Assembly: GCF_000746025.2 (NCBI RefSeq)
Contig: NZ_CP045798.1
Span: 1,226,501-1,290,500 of the forward strand
DNA: 64,000 bases
Source of the DNA: Thermanaerosceptrum fracticalcis
Lineage (GTDB): Bacteria; Bacillota; Peptococcia; DRI-13
Direction of reading: 5' to 3'
Below are positions 44,279 through 53,090 of this stretch, in pieces. Under the pieces are notes generated by a model. That model had not been told where the DNA came from. It ran no database searches and saw only the letters and a program-made list of their open reading frames with translations. How positions within the stretch are numbered: the first letter of the stretch is position 1; each line of letters opens with the position of its first letter. The translations under genes and the position numbers were made by a program.

Positions 44279-44351
44279 CCCCTTGTTTTGCTGGTTCTCT
44301 TGCATCTGTAGACAACACAGGAAAATAGGGGATATTATTATTTCTTTTACG

Positions 44352-44390
44352 AAGAAAGGAGTGAGGCAGAATTTACCTCACTCCTTTCTT
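44352..44390. terminator. strong hairpin, probably a bidirectional terminator
   Basis: AAGAAAGGAGTGAGG and CCTCACTCCTTTCTT form a perfect 15-bp stem with a 9-base loop, followed by ATTTTG on the plus strand. On the minus strand it lies about 170 bases past the flavoprotein at 44560 and could end the dsr transcript. Confidence 0.75.
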
Positions 44391-44559
44391 ATTTTGTAGC
44401 GCCAGAGCCCAAAAAATCACGAAAATCGGTATATCAAAAAACCTCAATTAGGAGAAACTCCCATTCGAATCAAATATTTTGCCCTTATGATTAATTAATA
44501 TAGAAATAGAAACATATATTGACATGTATAAAGATGTTTAATCTTAAGTGTTACCCAAA

Positions 44560-45429
44560 CTACTTTTTCCCCGTATCAATATACTTGACGGCACTGAGGG
44601 CGGCTACCAGGCCTTCCCCCACCGCTTTCGCCAACTGGTAGGGGGCCCCTGTGCAGTCGCCGGCAGCATAGATCCCCGGGATGTTGGTGGCCATGGCCCG
44701 GTCTACCTTAATGACATTGCCCTCGAATTCCAAACCCGGCAAGATTTCCTGAACAGGTGTGACTTGACGAATGATAAAAAGCCCATCAGCTTCGTATTTC
44801 CCCCTGTCGGTTTCCAAGGCTGTAAAATGTCCTTCACCGTGAATAGCTCTGGGGTTTCCCTCCTGGACCTTCACTTTGTCTTTGAGATGTTTGGGTTCAC
44901 CATAACGGGGTATATAGAGAACCTCTTCACAAATATCGGCCAGAAAATTAGCCTCCTCTTCAGCCTCCTCCACTTCACCGATCATGATGACTTTTTTCCC
45001 CTTATATAAAGGCCCGTCACAGGTAGCACAATAGCCTACCCCTTTACCCAGGAGTTCCTGTTCTCCCGGCAAATATTTAGGGCTGGAGAGGCCCGTAGCC
45101 AAAATGACAGTCCGAGCGGTAAAAACATCTGTTTTGCTTAATACCTGAAAAGTTTCCCCGGCAGGATAGATGGTATCGACTCTGCGGTGGTGAATCTTTA
45201 TGTCCAAGGCTTTCAGGTGTTTAAGATAATTCTGTCGCAATTCTTCACCTGTGATATGGTAGATGCCCAAATAATTATCGATCCAGGGAGCCTTGTGGAG
45301 TTTGGGAGAACAGAATTCTCCGCCTAAGAGGAGAAAATCCTTTTCCCGGATCCTCGCGTTTACCGCCGCCGAAAGACCAGCAGGTCCGCAGCCCACAATA
45401 ATAAGATCATAAGTTTTATTGCTATCCAT
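44560..45429 (-). CDS. thioredoxin-reductase-like flavoprotein lacking the NADPH motif
   Basis: About 289 residues. The FAD site GCGPAGLSAA is near residue 13 and the redox pair Cys134-Cys137 in GYCATCDGP; the end has AAGDCTGAPYQLAKAVGEG. Where NADPH-dependent enzymes have GGGxSA and HRRxxxR, this one reads IGEVEEAEEEA and IPRYGEPKHL. It is therefore unlikely to use NADPH in the usual way and resembles ferredoxin-dependent (FFTR) or other divergent enzymes. It is the last gene of the dsr block; a dead partial copy lies around the transposon. Confidence 0.88.
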   Translation of the reverse strand: MDSNKTYDLIIVGCGPAGLSAAVNARIREKDFLLLGGEFCSPKLHKAPWIDNYLGIYHITGEELRQNYLKHLKALDIKIHHRRVDTIYPAGETFQVLSKTDVFTARTVILATGLSSPKYLPGEQELLGKGVGYCATCDGPLYKGKKVIMIGEVEEAEEEANFLADICEEVLYIPRYGEPKHLKDKVKVQEGNPRAIHGEGHFTALETDRGKYEADGLFIIRQVTPVQEILPGLEFEGNVIKVDRAMATNIPGIYAAGDCTGAPYQLAKAVGEGLVAALSAVKYIDTGKK

Positions 45430-45568
45430 TAACAAAACGCCTCCTCCTTCTAAAAAAAGAGTTCCCCAAGGAGGAAGAATCCATACCTAAAGTCCGTACG
45501 TAGTTTCGTTAACGGTTAACCGTAAACCGTAAACGGTAAACACTTTAATTGTTTTAGTATAAAAAATG

Positions 45569-47257
45569 TTACGACTCCTTTTCCCCCGTTTCTTTCTCGT
45601 AGGGATAAACTTCCAAACCACCTTCCAGGATTTTTACATTATTGAATCCTAGTTCCTGGAGAATCTTGTAGGTCAGGTAGGCACGTTTCCCCAGTTTGCA
45701 TACGACAACTATCTCCTGGTCGGGATCCATCTCTTCCGCCTCCATGCGGACATAACTCAAAGGAATATTATCGGAACCGGGCAGGTGAACAGTCTTAAAT
45801 TCATCTTCAATACGCACATCTAAGAGGTAAGTATCCGGGTTTTCTTTGAGCTTGTCGGCCAACTCCTGGTAAGTGAGCCCGGAAAACTTCCCCGCCAGCT
45901 TGTTGGCCATGACATGGGAAGCCACCAGGGTATTGGCCATAGCCATAGAAAAGGGAGGAGCATAAGCCAAATCCAGATTGCTTAAATCGTCAACAGTGGC
46001 CCCTAAAGAGATGGCTGTAACGTAGATATCAATGGGTTTATCTACTACGCCGTCCCCGACAATTTGAGCTCCCAAGATTTTACGGGTCTTTTTGTCTACC
46101 ACCAGTTTCGTAATAATATCAGCGCAATCCTCGTAGAAATGGGACTTGTCATGGGTTGGCACCCAAACCATTTCCGGTTCAAAACCGGCCTTTTTGGCCT
46201 CTTCTACAGTGAGTCCTGTCCTGGCCCCATTCATGTGAAAAACTTTGACAATAGCTGTACCCAGGACACCCGGAAACTTTTCGACTTTTTTGTCAAGGGC
46301 AATGTTGATGCCGGCTATACGACCTGTTTTATTGGCTGTAGAACCCATGGGATACCAGACAGGTTTGCCGGTAAGCAGGTGATAATTCTCGGCGCAATCC
46401 CCCACGGCAAAAATTCCCGGGATACTCGTTTCCTGGAAGGGGTCCACGGCAATAGCGCCGGTAGGCCCAATCTTTATACCTGCCTCCCGGGCCAGCTCCA
46501 CGTTTGGTTTAATGCCGGTAGCAAGAACCACCAGTTGAGCAGGTATTTCTTCATCGGGCAGGCTGACCGACTGTACTTTACCTTCCTCATTGCCGGCAAA
46601 GCCCACAACTTTCGTACCTGTTTTTATTTTCAGGCCGCACTGGGCAATGTTGCGTGTGACGAAAAGAGCCATTTCCTGATCAAACCCCGGCATAATGGTG
46701 GGAGCCATTTCCACCAGGGTGGTTTTAACACCCTGCCGTACCAGGTTTTCCGCCGTTTCCAGGCCGATGAATCCTCCCCCTACTACCAGGGCCTCTTTTA
46801 CAGTACCGCCCTCTACCAGCTTACGAATATTCTCCGCATCCAAAACGGTGCGTAAAGTAAAGATATTATCCAAATCTACTCCCGGTATGGGCGGTACAAT
46901 GGGCGAAGCACCTGTGGCCAGGACCAGGTAATCATAAGCATACTCTTTCCCCTGATTTTTCTTTGAATCCGTAACAAGAACCTTTTTCTCGGCGGGAAGG
47001 ATTTGGGTCACTTCATGATTGACGAAAATCTGGATCCCCTGTTCCAGTTTGAACTCATGAGGGGCCCGCACTACCAGCTCCCGGCGCTCTTTCATCATAC
47101 CCCCGATGTAATATGGCAACCCGCAACCGGCATAAGAAACGTCGCCTTCCCGGGTAAAGATGAAAACTTCCAGACTGGGGTTTTCTCTTTTAGCTTTGCT
47201 GGCCGCCTTGGTCCCGGCTGCCACTCCCCCAATCACGATCAGCCGTTTTTTCTCCAC
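45569..47257 (-). CDS. CoA-disulfide reductase with rhodanese domain
   Basis: About 562 residues from GTG at 47257, chosen because GAGGAGG lies 7 bases upstream. The pyridine-nucleotide oxidoreductase part has VIGGVAAGTKAASKAKR at the front and the single active Cys45 in SYAGCGLPYYIGG. A C-terminal rhodanese domain (from about residue 460) carries its Cys in VVVCKLGKRAY near residue 535. Such fusions reduce CoA-disulfides, persulfides or polysulfide with NAD(P)H. Its place after the dsr genes suggests handling of persulfide sulfur. Confidence 0.93.
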   Translation of the reverse strand: MEKKRLIVIGGVAAGTKAASKAKRENPSLEVFIFTREGDVSYAGCGLPYYIGGMMKERRELVVRAPHEFKLEQGIQIFVNHEVTQILPAEKKVLVTDSKKNQGKEYAYDYLVLATGASPIVPPIPGVDLDNIFTLRTVLDAENIRKLVEGGTVKEALVVGGGFIGLETAENLVRQGVKTTLVEMAPTIMPGFDQEMALFVTRNIAQCGLKIKTGTKVVGFAGNEEGKVQSVSLPDEEIPAQLVVLATGIKPNVELAREAGIKIGPTGAIAVDPFQETSIPGIFAVGDCAENYHLLTGKPVWYPMGSTANKTGRIAGINIALDKKVEKFPGVLGTAIVKVFHMNGARTGLTVEEAKKAGFEPEMVWVPTHDKSHFYEDCADIITKLVVDKKTRKILGAQIVGDGVVDKPIDIYVTAISLGATVDDLSNLDLAYAPPFSMAMANTLVASHVMANKLAGKFSGLTYQELADKLKENPDTYLLDVRIEDEFKTVHLPGSDNIPLSYVRMEAEEMDPDQEIVVVCKLGKRAYLTYKILQELGFNNVKILEGGLEVYPYEKETGEKES

Positions 47258-47380
47258 TTTATTTCCTCCTCTCTCTTCTACGACTTCCGCTTTCCGACTT
47301 CCGACATCCAATTTATCGGTGACCAGAGCCCAGTGTCCGGTGTCCGGTTAATTTACTTGTCACTGGTAACAGGTCACCGG

Positions 47381-48778
47381 TCACGGAACGGAGCTACCAA
47401 CTGACAACTTATACTGCCTGGCCTTTTCCACCAGGGCCGGTGCCCATTCCGGCGTGCTCAAGGCATGGATATGGGTATAGGTGGCAAAGGTATTCTTATA
47501 GGTTAAGCCCTCCAACTTTCCGGTAATACCGTTCCCCCGTTCCAGGCTGCAGGAGAGGCTTGTCATTTGTTCATCCAGGTTGATGACCTTAGAATGATGG
47601 AACTTGTGTCCCACCACCAGGCAGCCCTGGGGATAAAAAGAAGATTTCTCTCCCACCCGCATGGCCACATACCCGTGGGCTTGCGGCTTATCACCAAAGA
47701 CCGTATCACACGCCAAAGCCCCCACCATGGCATACGTCTCGCCATGTATCTGGATGGAGCGGGTCAAATACATAAGTCCCCCGCATTCGGCATAAACGGG
47801 CAGGCCCTTTTCAATTAAATCTTTAATATTCTTTCTTAAAGACTGATTAGCTTCCAGTTCTCGGGCAAACATTTCGGGGAAACCCCCACCGATGTATAAA
47901 CCATGGACTTCCGGCAATTCCGGCTGACTAAAGCTGTCTACAAAAACCAGTTCAGCTCCGGACTTTTCCAGGGCTTCTAAATTCTCCGGATAGTAGAAAG
48001 AAAAGGCTGCATCCTTCAAGACCCCAATCCTTACTTTATCTGCCGGGATCTTTGTCACTGCAGACACGGACAGGGGTAAGTCTTCCTGCTGCCGGGCAAT
48101 CTCCAGGAGTTTGGGTATGTCTACATTTTCCTTAATTAAATTGGCTGCCCTTATTCTCAAATCCTGGGCAGTTGAATTTTCCTGGGTTGGCACCAAACCC
48201 AGATGCCTTTCGGGCAATTCCAGCCATTTTTCTTTCGGTACTGCTCCCAGCACCGGCACAGGACAATAATCAGCGATAGCTTTCCGTAATTTACTTTCAT
48301 GGCGGGGATTGGCCACTTTATTTAGGATAACCCCCACCACGTTTAATTCCGGGTCGAAATGCACAAAGCCGTTCACCAGAGCGGCCACACTGCGCGTCAT
48401 GCGTTCTGTACTGACAACCAAAATGACAGGGCTTTTCGTTATTTTAGCTAATTCTGCCGTAGACCCTTCTCCCCGGTCCCCCAAGCCATCATATAACCCC
48501 ATAGCGCCTTCAATCACAGCAATATCGGCCAGGGAACCCTGCCTGACCAGGGAATCTAAAATAACTTCGGACTTCATTAAATAAGGGTCCAGGTTGCGGC
48601 AGGGTGTCCCTGCAGCCACCGTTAACCAACCGGGATCAATATAGTCAGGCCCTTTTTTGAAAGGCTGCACCTTTAAGCCTTCCAGGCTTAGGGCTGCCAC
48701 CAGGCCAAAAACTACCGTAGTCTTTCCGGAGCGGCCATGGGAAGCCGATAAAAGCAAACGGGGTACTTTAAGGTTCAT
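47381..48778 (-). CDS. dsrN: CbiA/DsrN-type amidotransferase (siroheme or cobyrinate amidation)
   Basis: 465 residues. The CobB/CbiA ATP part starts PRLLLSASHGRSGKTTVVFG with KKGPDYIDPGWL and GAMGLYDGLG. The class I glutamine amidotransferase half has its Cys in VYAECGGLMYLTR near residue 328 and the His near the end (THIHALSTP). The family makes cobyrinate a,c-diamide. Next to dsr genes the homologue DsrN amidates the siroheme of DsrAB, and the location here just after dsrC favours that role. No other cobalamin genes are in the window. Confidence 0.85.
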   Translation of the reverse strand: MNLKVPRLLLSASHGRSGKTTVVFGLVAALSLEGLKVQPFKKGPDYIDPGWLTVAAGTPCRNLDPYLMKSEVILDSLVRQGSLADIAVIEGAMGLYDGLGDRGEGSTAELAKITKSPVILVVSTERMTRSVAALVNGFVHFDPELNVVGVILNKVANPRHESKLRKAIADYCPVPVLGAVPKEKWLELPERHLGLVPTQENSTAQDLRIRAANLIKENVDIPKLLEIARQQEDLPLSVSAVTKIPADKVRIGVLKDAAFSFYYPENLEALEKSGAELVFVDSFSQPELPEVHGLYIGGGFPEMFARELEANQSLRKNIKDLIEKGLPVYAECGGLMYLTRSIQIHGETYAMVGALACDTVFGDKPQAHGYVAMRVGEKSSFYPQGCLVVGHKFHHSKVINLDEQMTSLSCSLERGNGITGKLEGLTYKNTFATYTHIHALSTPEWAPALVEKARQYKLSVGSSVP

Positions 48779-48929
48779 GTATATATCACCTATTTCTGTT
48801 TAACTTGTATCACATTTACATCATAGCTTGTAAAGTCCCCATGCACAATATAATCTTGCCTTCAGTGACCAGTAATTAATAGTCTAATTTATGTTCACTT
48901 CTCCTGGACTCCGGTCACCGGCCACAGAG

Positions 48930-48968
48930 AAAAGAACAGCCAGTACTAACCGTACTGGCTGTTCTTTT
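48930..48968 (-). terminator. strong terminator after dsrC
   Basis: AAAAGAACAGCCAGTAC and GTACTGGCTGTTCTTTT form a perfect 17-bp stem with a 5-base loop and T-runs on both strands. It lies 9 bases past dsrC and separates it from dsrN by a 200-bp gap, so dsrN may have its own promoter or depend on read-through. Confidence 0.92.
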
Positions 48969-48976
48969 GTTTTGAA

Positions 48977-49297
48977 TTAAACGCAACCTGTGGGTTTGGG
49001 TAAACCAGCCAGTTTACATGCACCTTTGGCGGGGCCAGTGGGGAACAGGTCATAAATTTCCTTTAAGCTGAAACCTGTTTCCTTAGTGAGTTTTCTAATC
49101 ATAGGTGCAATACCAAACTGGAGATAGTAGTTGCGGAGATAATTGATGACTTTCCAGTGGTCTTCAGTTAATTCACCGGTGACCTCTTCTGTAGGAGCTA
49201 AAGCTTTAGCTACAGCTTCGTTCCAAAGATCAGGGTTTACCATGAAACCATCCTCATCAAGTTCTATCACAACACCATTTACTTCAATACTTGCCAT
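48977..49297 (-). CDS. dsrC: DsrC sulfur carrier protein
   Basis: 106 residues. Both redox Cys of true DsrC are present at the C-terminal arm: Cys94 (KGACKLAG) and penultimate Cys105 (PTGCV), ten residues between them. TusE proteins have only the last. DsrC takes sulfur from DsrAB as a trisulfide that DsrMK reduces. The ATG at 49297 follows a GAGGTG site. It directly follows dsrK. Confidence 0.97.
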   Translation of the reverse strand: MASIEVNGVVIELDEDGFMVNPDLWNEAVAKALAPTEEVTGELTEDHWKVINYLRNYYLQFGIAPMIRKLTKETGFSLKEIYDLFPTGPAKGACKLAGLPKPTGCV

Positions 49298-49324
49298 AAG
49301 ACAACACCTCACTGTTTTTTTTTA

Positions 49325-50680
49325 TTATTCTAAAACTAAGGCATAACCAACCAAATCCATGAGCCCGCCAATCTTAAAGCCGGGAACTTCTTTTTCATAA
49401 CCTTCGAAGGCTACAGGGAACTGGGCTTTACAGATTGAACAGGGTGCACAGAGATAATTGGCTCCTGTAGCTCTCACCTGGTCCCGTTTAACTTGAGTGA
49501 CCTTTTTTCGCCACTCAATCATTTCTTCCATGAGGATGCCCCCACCGGAGCCACAGCAGAAATTCTTCTCCCGGTTAGGATACATCTCCACGAAATTATT
49601 GACACAGGCTCTTAGTACAATACGGGGTTCCTCCATGAGATTACTGGAACGCACCGCATTGCAGGGATCGTGTAAAGTAACAATTTTGTCATCGTTTTTG
49701 GAAGGATCAAGCTTGAGCTGACCCCGCTGGATGGCTGCTGCAGCTTCTTCGATGATATGGGTGATTTCAAAGGGTACAGGCCCGCTTAAACTGGGTGTGT
49801 ACATTCTGGCAGCCCGCCAGCCGTGGCCACACTCTCCCTGTACAACTTTTTTAACCCCCAGTTTCTTGGCAACCCTAACCAGACGGTTGTTATGGGACTT
49901 CATGGTAAAGTCATGGTCAAAGAAAAGCCCAAAATTACCCGCTTCCAGAATCTCGGAAGAGATAGTCCAGTTGGCCCCGATAGCATGGAAGAATTTTGCT
50001 GCTCCCACCATGGTATCAAAATTGGTAAAAAAGTCGGCAGAAGAGGGAACATACAGAATTTCAGCCTTCTGGTCCACAGGTATTTTGACATCAACACCTG
50101 TTTCCTCTCTGATCTCGTCTTCAATAAATTCACAGCTGTCAATACAGGCTCCCTTGGGAATCCCCATATTATTCCCTGTCTTATCTACCTGCTTGGCGAT
50201 ACTCATATGGAATTTTGGTATCAAACCAAGATACACCAGGATTTGCCGCGCCATGATGGTAACTTCTGCCGTATCTATACCAAGGGGGCAGAAAACTGCA
50301 CAGCGCCGGCATTCATTGCACTGGTAGAAATAGTTTACCCATTTTTCCAGGAGTTCATCATCGAGTTCCCTGGCGCCGACGAAACTCCCCAGGAGCTTTC
50401 CGCCGGCTGTAAAATACTTTTTATAAACAGCCCTCATTAAATCAGCTCTGGCTGTAGGTATATTATCAGGATCGCCTGTACCCAGGTAAACGTGGCACTC
50501 TTTGGCACAACGCCCGCACTTTGTGCAGTTTTCCATGGCCATCACTACAGACCGGCACTGGTTTCTCATTTTTTCAAAGAGCTGTTTGGTTCTTTCCACC
50601 CTTTTCTCGGGTTCTGTTGTGGTAACGGGAATGGGATGCAAGTCAGTTTCCAAATGAATGATGGTTTTAATAGCTGACAC
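49325..50680 (-). CDS. dsrK: DsrK, HdrD-like iron-sulfur subunit
   Basis: 451 residues. Two [4Fe-4S] motifs, CTKCGRCAKEC near residue 52 and CNECRRCAVFC near residue 120, are followed by two CCG-type parts, including NFCCGSGGG with CAPCSICK at the end. This is the HdrD fold of DsrK, which reduces the DsrC trisulfide with electrons from DsrM. The start is a GTG at 50680 that overlaps the dsrM end by 14 bases. No DsrJOP partners are present, as in other Gram-positive types. Confidence 0.94.
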   Translation of the reverse strand: MSAIKTIIHLETDLHPIPVTTTEPEKRVERTKQLFEKMRNQCRSVVMAMENCTKCGRCAKECHVYLGTGDPDNIPTARADLMRAVYKKYFTAGGKLLGSFVGARELDDELLEKWVNYFYQCNECRRCAVFCPLGIDTAEVTIMARQILVYLGLIPKFHMSIAKQVDKTGNNMGIPKGACIDSCEFIEDEIREETGVDVKIPVDQKAEILYVPSSADFFTNFDTMVGAAKFFHAIGANWTISSEILEAGNFGLFFDHDFTMKSHNNRLVRVAKKLGVKKVVQGECGHGWRAARMYTPSLSGPVPFEITHIIEEAAAAIQRGQLKLDPSKNDDKIVTLHDPCNAVRSSNLMEEPRIVLRACVNNFVEMYPNREKNFCCGSGGGILMEEMIEWRKKVTQVKRDQVRATGANYLCAPCSICKAQFPVAFEGYEKEVPGFKIGGLMDLVGYALVLE

Positions 50681-51452
50681 CCCCTTTTTGAGTTGTAACC
50701 ACCTTGGCAGAGGTTCTCTTTTCTACTTTAAGCGAGGCAGGTTTGGGGGGTGCTATTTTCGTAGAGATAGCCTGGGTATAAAAGGTACCAATAAAGTGGA
50801 AAAGTTTACTGAAGGGGAAATAAATCAGAAGGATCATTACCAGAGTAAAATGCAGGACAAACCAGCCATTTGTGGGTAGAGCCACAGGTGTAAAAGTTAA
50901 TATCCCTATAACAAAGTTCTTGGCTTCAACATATTCGATTGGTGCTAAAAAACGCATATAATTCCCAGTTAGTGCAATAGCAATTAAAAGAATTGCATCA
51001 AAATAATCACTGGGGTCAGAAATTTTCTTCACTTCTAAAATGGTTAAACGTCGGATTAAAAGGTAAATGAGTCCGACAAACATGAAGATTCCGGCAACTG
51101 AACCAAGGATATGGGACAGCTCTTTAGACACTTCTACTGAGGTTCCCAGATAAACGAATTGTTTTCCTTCAAAGGGAATACCTACCAGGTGTCCTCCAAG
51201 GGCCAGGAACAAGCCGATGTGGAAAAACCAGGAGCCGAACCAGAGGGCCTTATCAGTGTTAAAAATCTTTTTAAAGAAGATGGTTTCCGTGGCAATCTCC
51301 ATGACCACGTCTTTCGTAGTTTCCGGGGCAGGATACAAAACCTGTTCATGGGGTATGGGAGCACTGTTCCATCTCCCTATACGATAAATCAAACCTACCG
51401 CAAAGCAGGTTACAGCCAGATAAGGAAGAATTCGTCCAATAAAAAATTCCAT
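50667..51452 (-). CDS. dsrM: DsrM, NarI-like membrane cytochrome b
   Basis: 261 residues with about five to six hydrophobic segments, nitrate-reductase-gamma fold, with paired His for two hemes (HIGLFLALGGHLVG and LHFTLVMI). It takes electrons from menaquinol to DsrK. It is shorter than many DsrM (about 330 residues) but has all membrane segments. A GGAGGTG site precedes the ATG. Confidence 0.9.
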   Translation of the reverse strand: MEFFIGRILPYLAVTCFAVGLIYRIGRWNSAPIPHEQVLYPAPETTKDVVMEIATETIFFKKIFNTDKALWFGSWFFHIGLFLALGGHLVGIPFEGKQFVYLGTSVEVSKELSHILGSVAGIFMFVGLIYLLIRRLTILEVKKISDPSDYFDAILLIAIALTGNYMRFLAPIEYVEAKNFVIGILTFTPVALPTNGWFVLHFTLVMILLIYFPFSKLFHFIGTFYTQAISTKIAPPKPASLKVEKRTSAKVVTTQKGGVSY

Positions 51453-51490
51453 ATTTCACCTCCGGGGGTATTACTCACCCTGGGCAATTC

Positions 51491-51652
51491 TTACTTGCTA
51501 TACTCTTCGAGTATGACCTCTATAGCTTCTATGGCCATGGCCAGTCCCTCGGCCATGCCTTTTTTGTATTCATTGGACTTGTAAGCCCTCATCTCATTGA
51601 GAATAGGTTTATACATAGCCAAAAAATCTTTCAGGGCTTCTTCTAAAGTCAT
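51491..51652 (-). CDS. 53-residue protein of unknown function inside the dsr operon
   Basis: Starts MTLEEALKDFLAMYKPILNE and ends EAIEVILEEYSK, with a GGGGAG site 9 bases upstream. It is almost wholly helical by composition, acidic, with no Cys and no membrane segment. It lies between the hairpin after dsrD and dsrM, on the same strand and with similar spacing. I know no name for it; it could be a small partner of DsrMK or of DsrD. It is short enough to be missed by usual gene finding. Confidence 0.75.
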   Translation of the reverse strand: MTLEEALKDFLAMYKPILNEMRAYKSNEYKKGMAEGLAMAIEAIEVILEEYSK

Positions 51653-51749
51653 AGCGGTTTTCTCCCCAAGTTTTTTAGCTTAGGTTACCACCACCCGCGG
51701 GGAATAATACCCATAACACCGGTATTACCTCTTGGGTGTTAAAGTACCA

Positions 51750-51774
51750 GGCCGCCGCTTGAAAAGCAGCGGCC
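51750..51774 (-). terminator. hairpin after dsrD
   Basis: GGCCGCCGCT and AGCAGCGGCC form a 10-bp GC-rich stem with a 5-base loop just past dsrD. There is no T-run, so it is more likely an mRNA-stabilising or processing hairpin that sets dsrABD apart from the lower-level downstream genes. Confidence 0.55.
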
Positions 51775-51784
51775 CGTGTAAATA

Positions 51785-51991
51785 TTATTCTTTACCCTTG
51801 ATTCTGACGTATGATGTGCCCAGATAGAGGAATTCCAGAATATCTTCTTTGGCCAATTCATTGATTACCTTGTCTACATCACGCTTTAAAGCTCCAATGG
51901 CAGTGGCTACGTCTTTATTTTTGGCTTTGTCAACCTTGTTGAGATATTCAAGGATTTTGGCCCGCAATTCCTCATTTGTTAGTTCAGCCAT
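51785..51991 (-). CDS. dsrD: DsrD, allosteric partner of sulfite reductase
   Basis: 68 residues, winged-helix fold: ELTNEELRAKILEYLNKV, then KNKDVATAIGALKRDVDKVI and FLYLGTSYVRIKGKE. DsrD is reported to bind and activate DsrAB and is a mark of reductive (sulfite-respiring) rather than sulfur-oxidising Dsr systems. It follows dsrB by 19 bases. Confidence 0.95.
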   Translation of the reverse strand: MAELTNEELRAKILEYLNKVDKAKNKDVATAIGALKRDVDKVINELAKEDILEFLYLGTSYVRIKGKE

Positions 51992-52010
51992 TTTTTACAC
52001 CACCTATTTT

Positions 52011-53090
52011 TTAGTACTTAAAGTTAGTGGTTGTTCTGAAGGTGGGCACGGAGAAAATAAAGTCATCGATATGCTTGTCGGTGAAAGGCAGATTGGCCAT
52101 TTCAAAGAATTTTTCCCAGCCAATTCTCTCGATCCACTCGCCGTAACGCTCACCCTTACGGGCATCCTTGACCCAAATCTCCACCAGGTTACGAATAGCA
52201 ACTACTAATTCATCCCATCTGGGCGGAGTATTGGGTACCCAGGGAATAGCCAGCCTGGAGAAAGCAGGACCACTTCTGGCGTTCGATACTTTACCACCCA
52301 CAAAGATGGCCACACCATCGTTGACAGGGTCCATAATTTTCATGGAAGGACATACTGTATAGCAGTTACCGCAGTACATACATTTCTCTTCGTTTACCAT
52401 AACGCTCTTGGCTTTGGGATTGGGACGGATAGCTCCAGTAGGACAGCTGGCAATAACGTTAGGTATTTCACAGCCCTTAGCGACACCGGCATCATCAATG
52501 GTGGGAACGGTTCTATGAATTCCTACAAAAGCAATGTCGGAGCAGTGAACAGCACCGCACATGTTCAAGCAGCAGGCCATGGAAATTTTTAGTTTAGCAG
52601 GAAGATCGTCTTTTTTGAAATACTCAAAGAGATCATCCATTACTGCTTTCACGGGGCCGGAAGCATCGGTAGCCGCACTGTGGCAGTGAATCCAGCCCTG
52701 GGTATGGATAATATTGTTGAGACAGTCGCCGGTACCGCCGACAGGATAGCCTTTGGCCTCCAACTCAGCAATCAGTGGTTCGATATTAGCAGGGTCAGAG
52801 AGTAAAAACTCCACATTATGACGGCTGGTGAAGCGCAGATGCCCTCCGCTGTATTTGTCTGCCAGGTCTGCATACTCTCTGATGGTAACAATACTCAAAA
52901 GGCGGGGTGAACCGGCTCTTACGGTGTATAACTCAGCCCCGTTCTCGGATACATGCTTCAATACGCCGGGTTTGATCTTTTCATGATACTTCCACTTGCC
53001 ATAATTTTCTTTGATGATTTCGGGAAGCATATCATAGTAATAAGGAGGTCCAATGTCTGTTTTAGGCTTTTTTACAGGTACGCTACACAT
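52011..53090 (-). CDS. dsrB: dissimilatory sulfite reductase beta subunit
   Basis: 359 residues. The siroheme/[4Fe-4S] region has [17 protein letters not shown] near residue 133 and [14 protein letters not shown] near residue 173, and the inserted ferredoxin domain [14 protein letters not shown]. It forms the active site with DsrA and reduces sulfite with DsrC as partner. Its ATG overlaps the end of dsrA by one base. Confidence 0.97.
   Translation of the reverse strand: MCSVPVKKPKTDIGPPYYYDMLPEIIKENYGKWKYHEKIKPGVLKHVSENGAELYTVRAGSPRLLSIVTIREYADLADKYSGGHLRFTSRHNVEFLLSDPANIEPLIAELEAKGYPVGGTGDCLNNIIHTQGWIHCHSAATDASGPVKAVMDDLFEYFKKDDLPAKLKISMACCLNMCGAVHCSDIAFVGIHRTVPTIDDAGVAKGCEIPNVIASCPTGAIRPNPKAKSVMVNEEKCMYCGNCYTVCPSMKIMDPVNDGVAIFVGGKVSNARSGPAFSRLAIPWVPNTPPRWDELVVAIRNLVEIWVKDARKGERYGEWIERIGWEKFFEMANLPFTDKHIDDFIFSVPTFRTTTNFKY

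Larger units (their letters stand above)
43716..44559. other. gene-free AT-rich region with RHS remnant and hairpins
   Basis: About 840 bases. From left to right it holds a leader hairpin and a palindrome over a -10 box (43747-43791), an AT-rich stretch, a 53-base inverted repeat (43943-43995), an RHS-type gene remnant (43996-44278) and a strong hairpin (44352-44390). No intact gene. Confidence 0.7.

Noticed and set aside
46064-46855. Long plus-strand open frame of 263 codons
   Set aside because: It lies wholly antisense to the well-supported CoA-disulfide reductase gene and its translation shows no family pattern; it is a shadow of a GC-biased third position.
47381-48778. Vitamin B12 pathway CbiA as the main call
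   Set aside because: No other cobalamin gene is in the window and the gene follows dsrC, where the siroheme amidase DsrN is known. CbiA remains possible if the rest of the pathway lies elsewhere.
48977-49297. TusE rather than DsrC
   Set aside because: Both C-terminal Cys are present and the gene sits in a dsr operon, so it is a true DsrC.
49731-50440. Two long overlapping plus-strand frames (198 and 205 codons)
   Set aside because: Both are antisense to dsrK, which has complete Fe-S motifs. No motif is seen in either.
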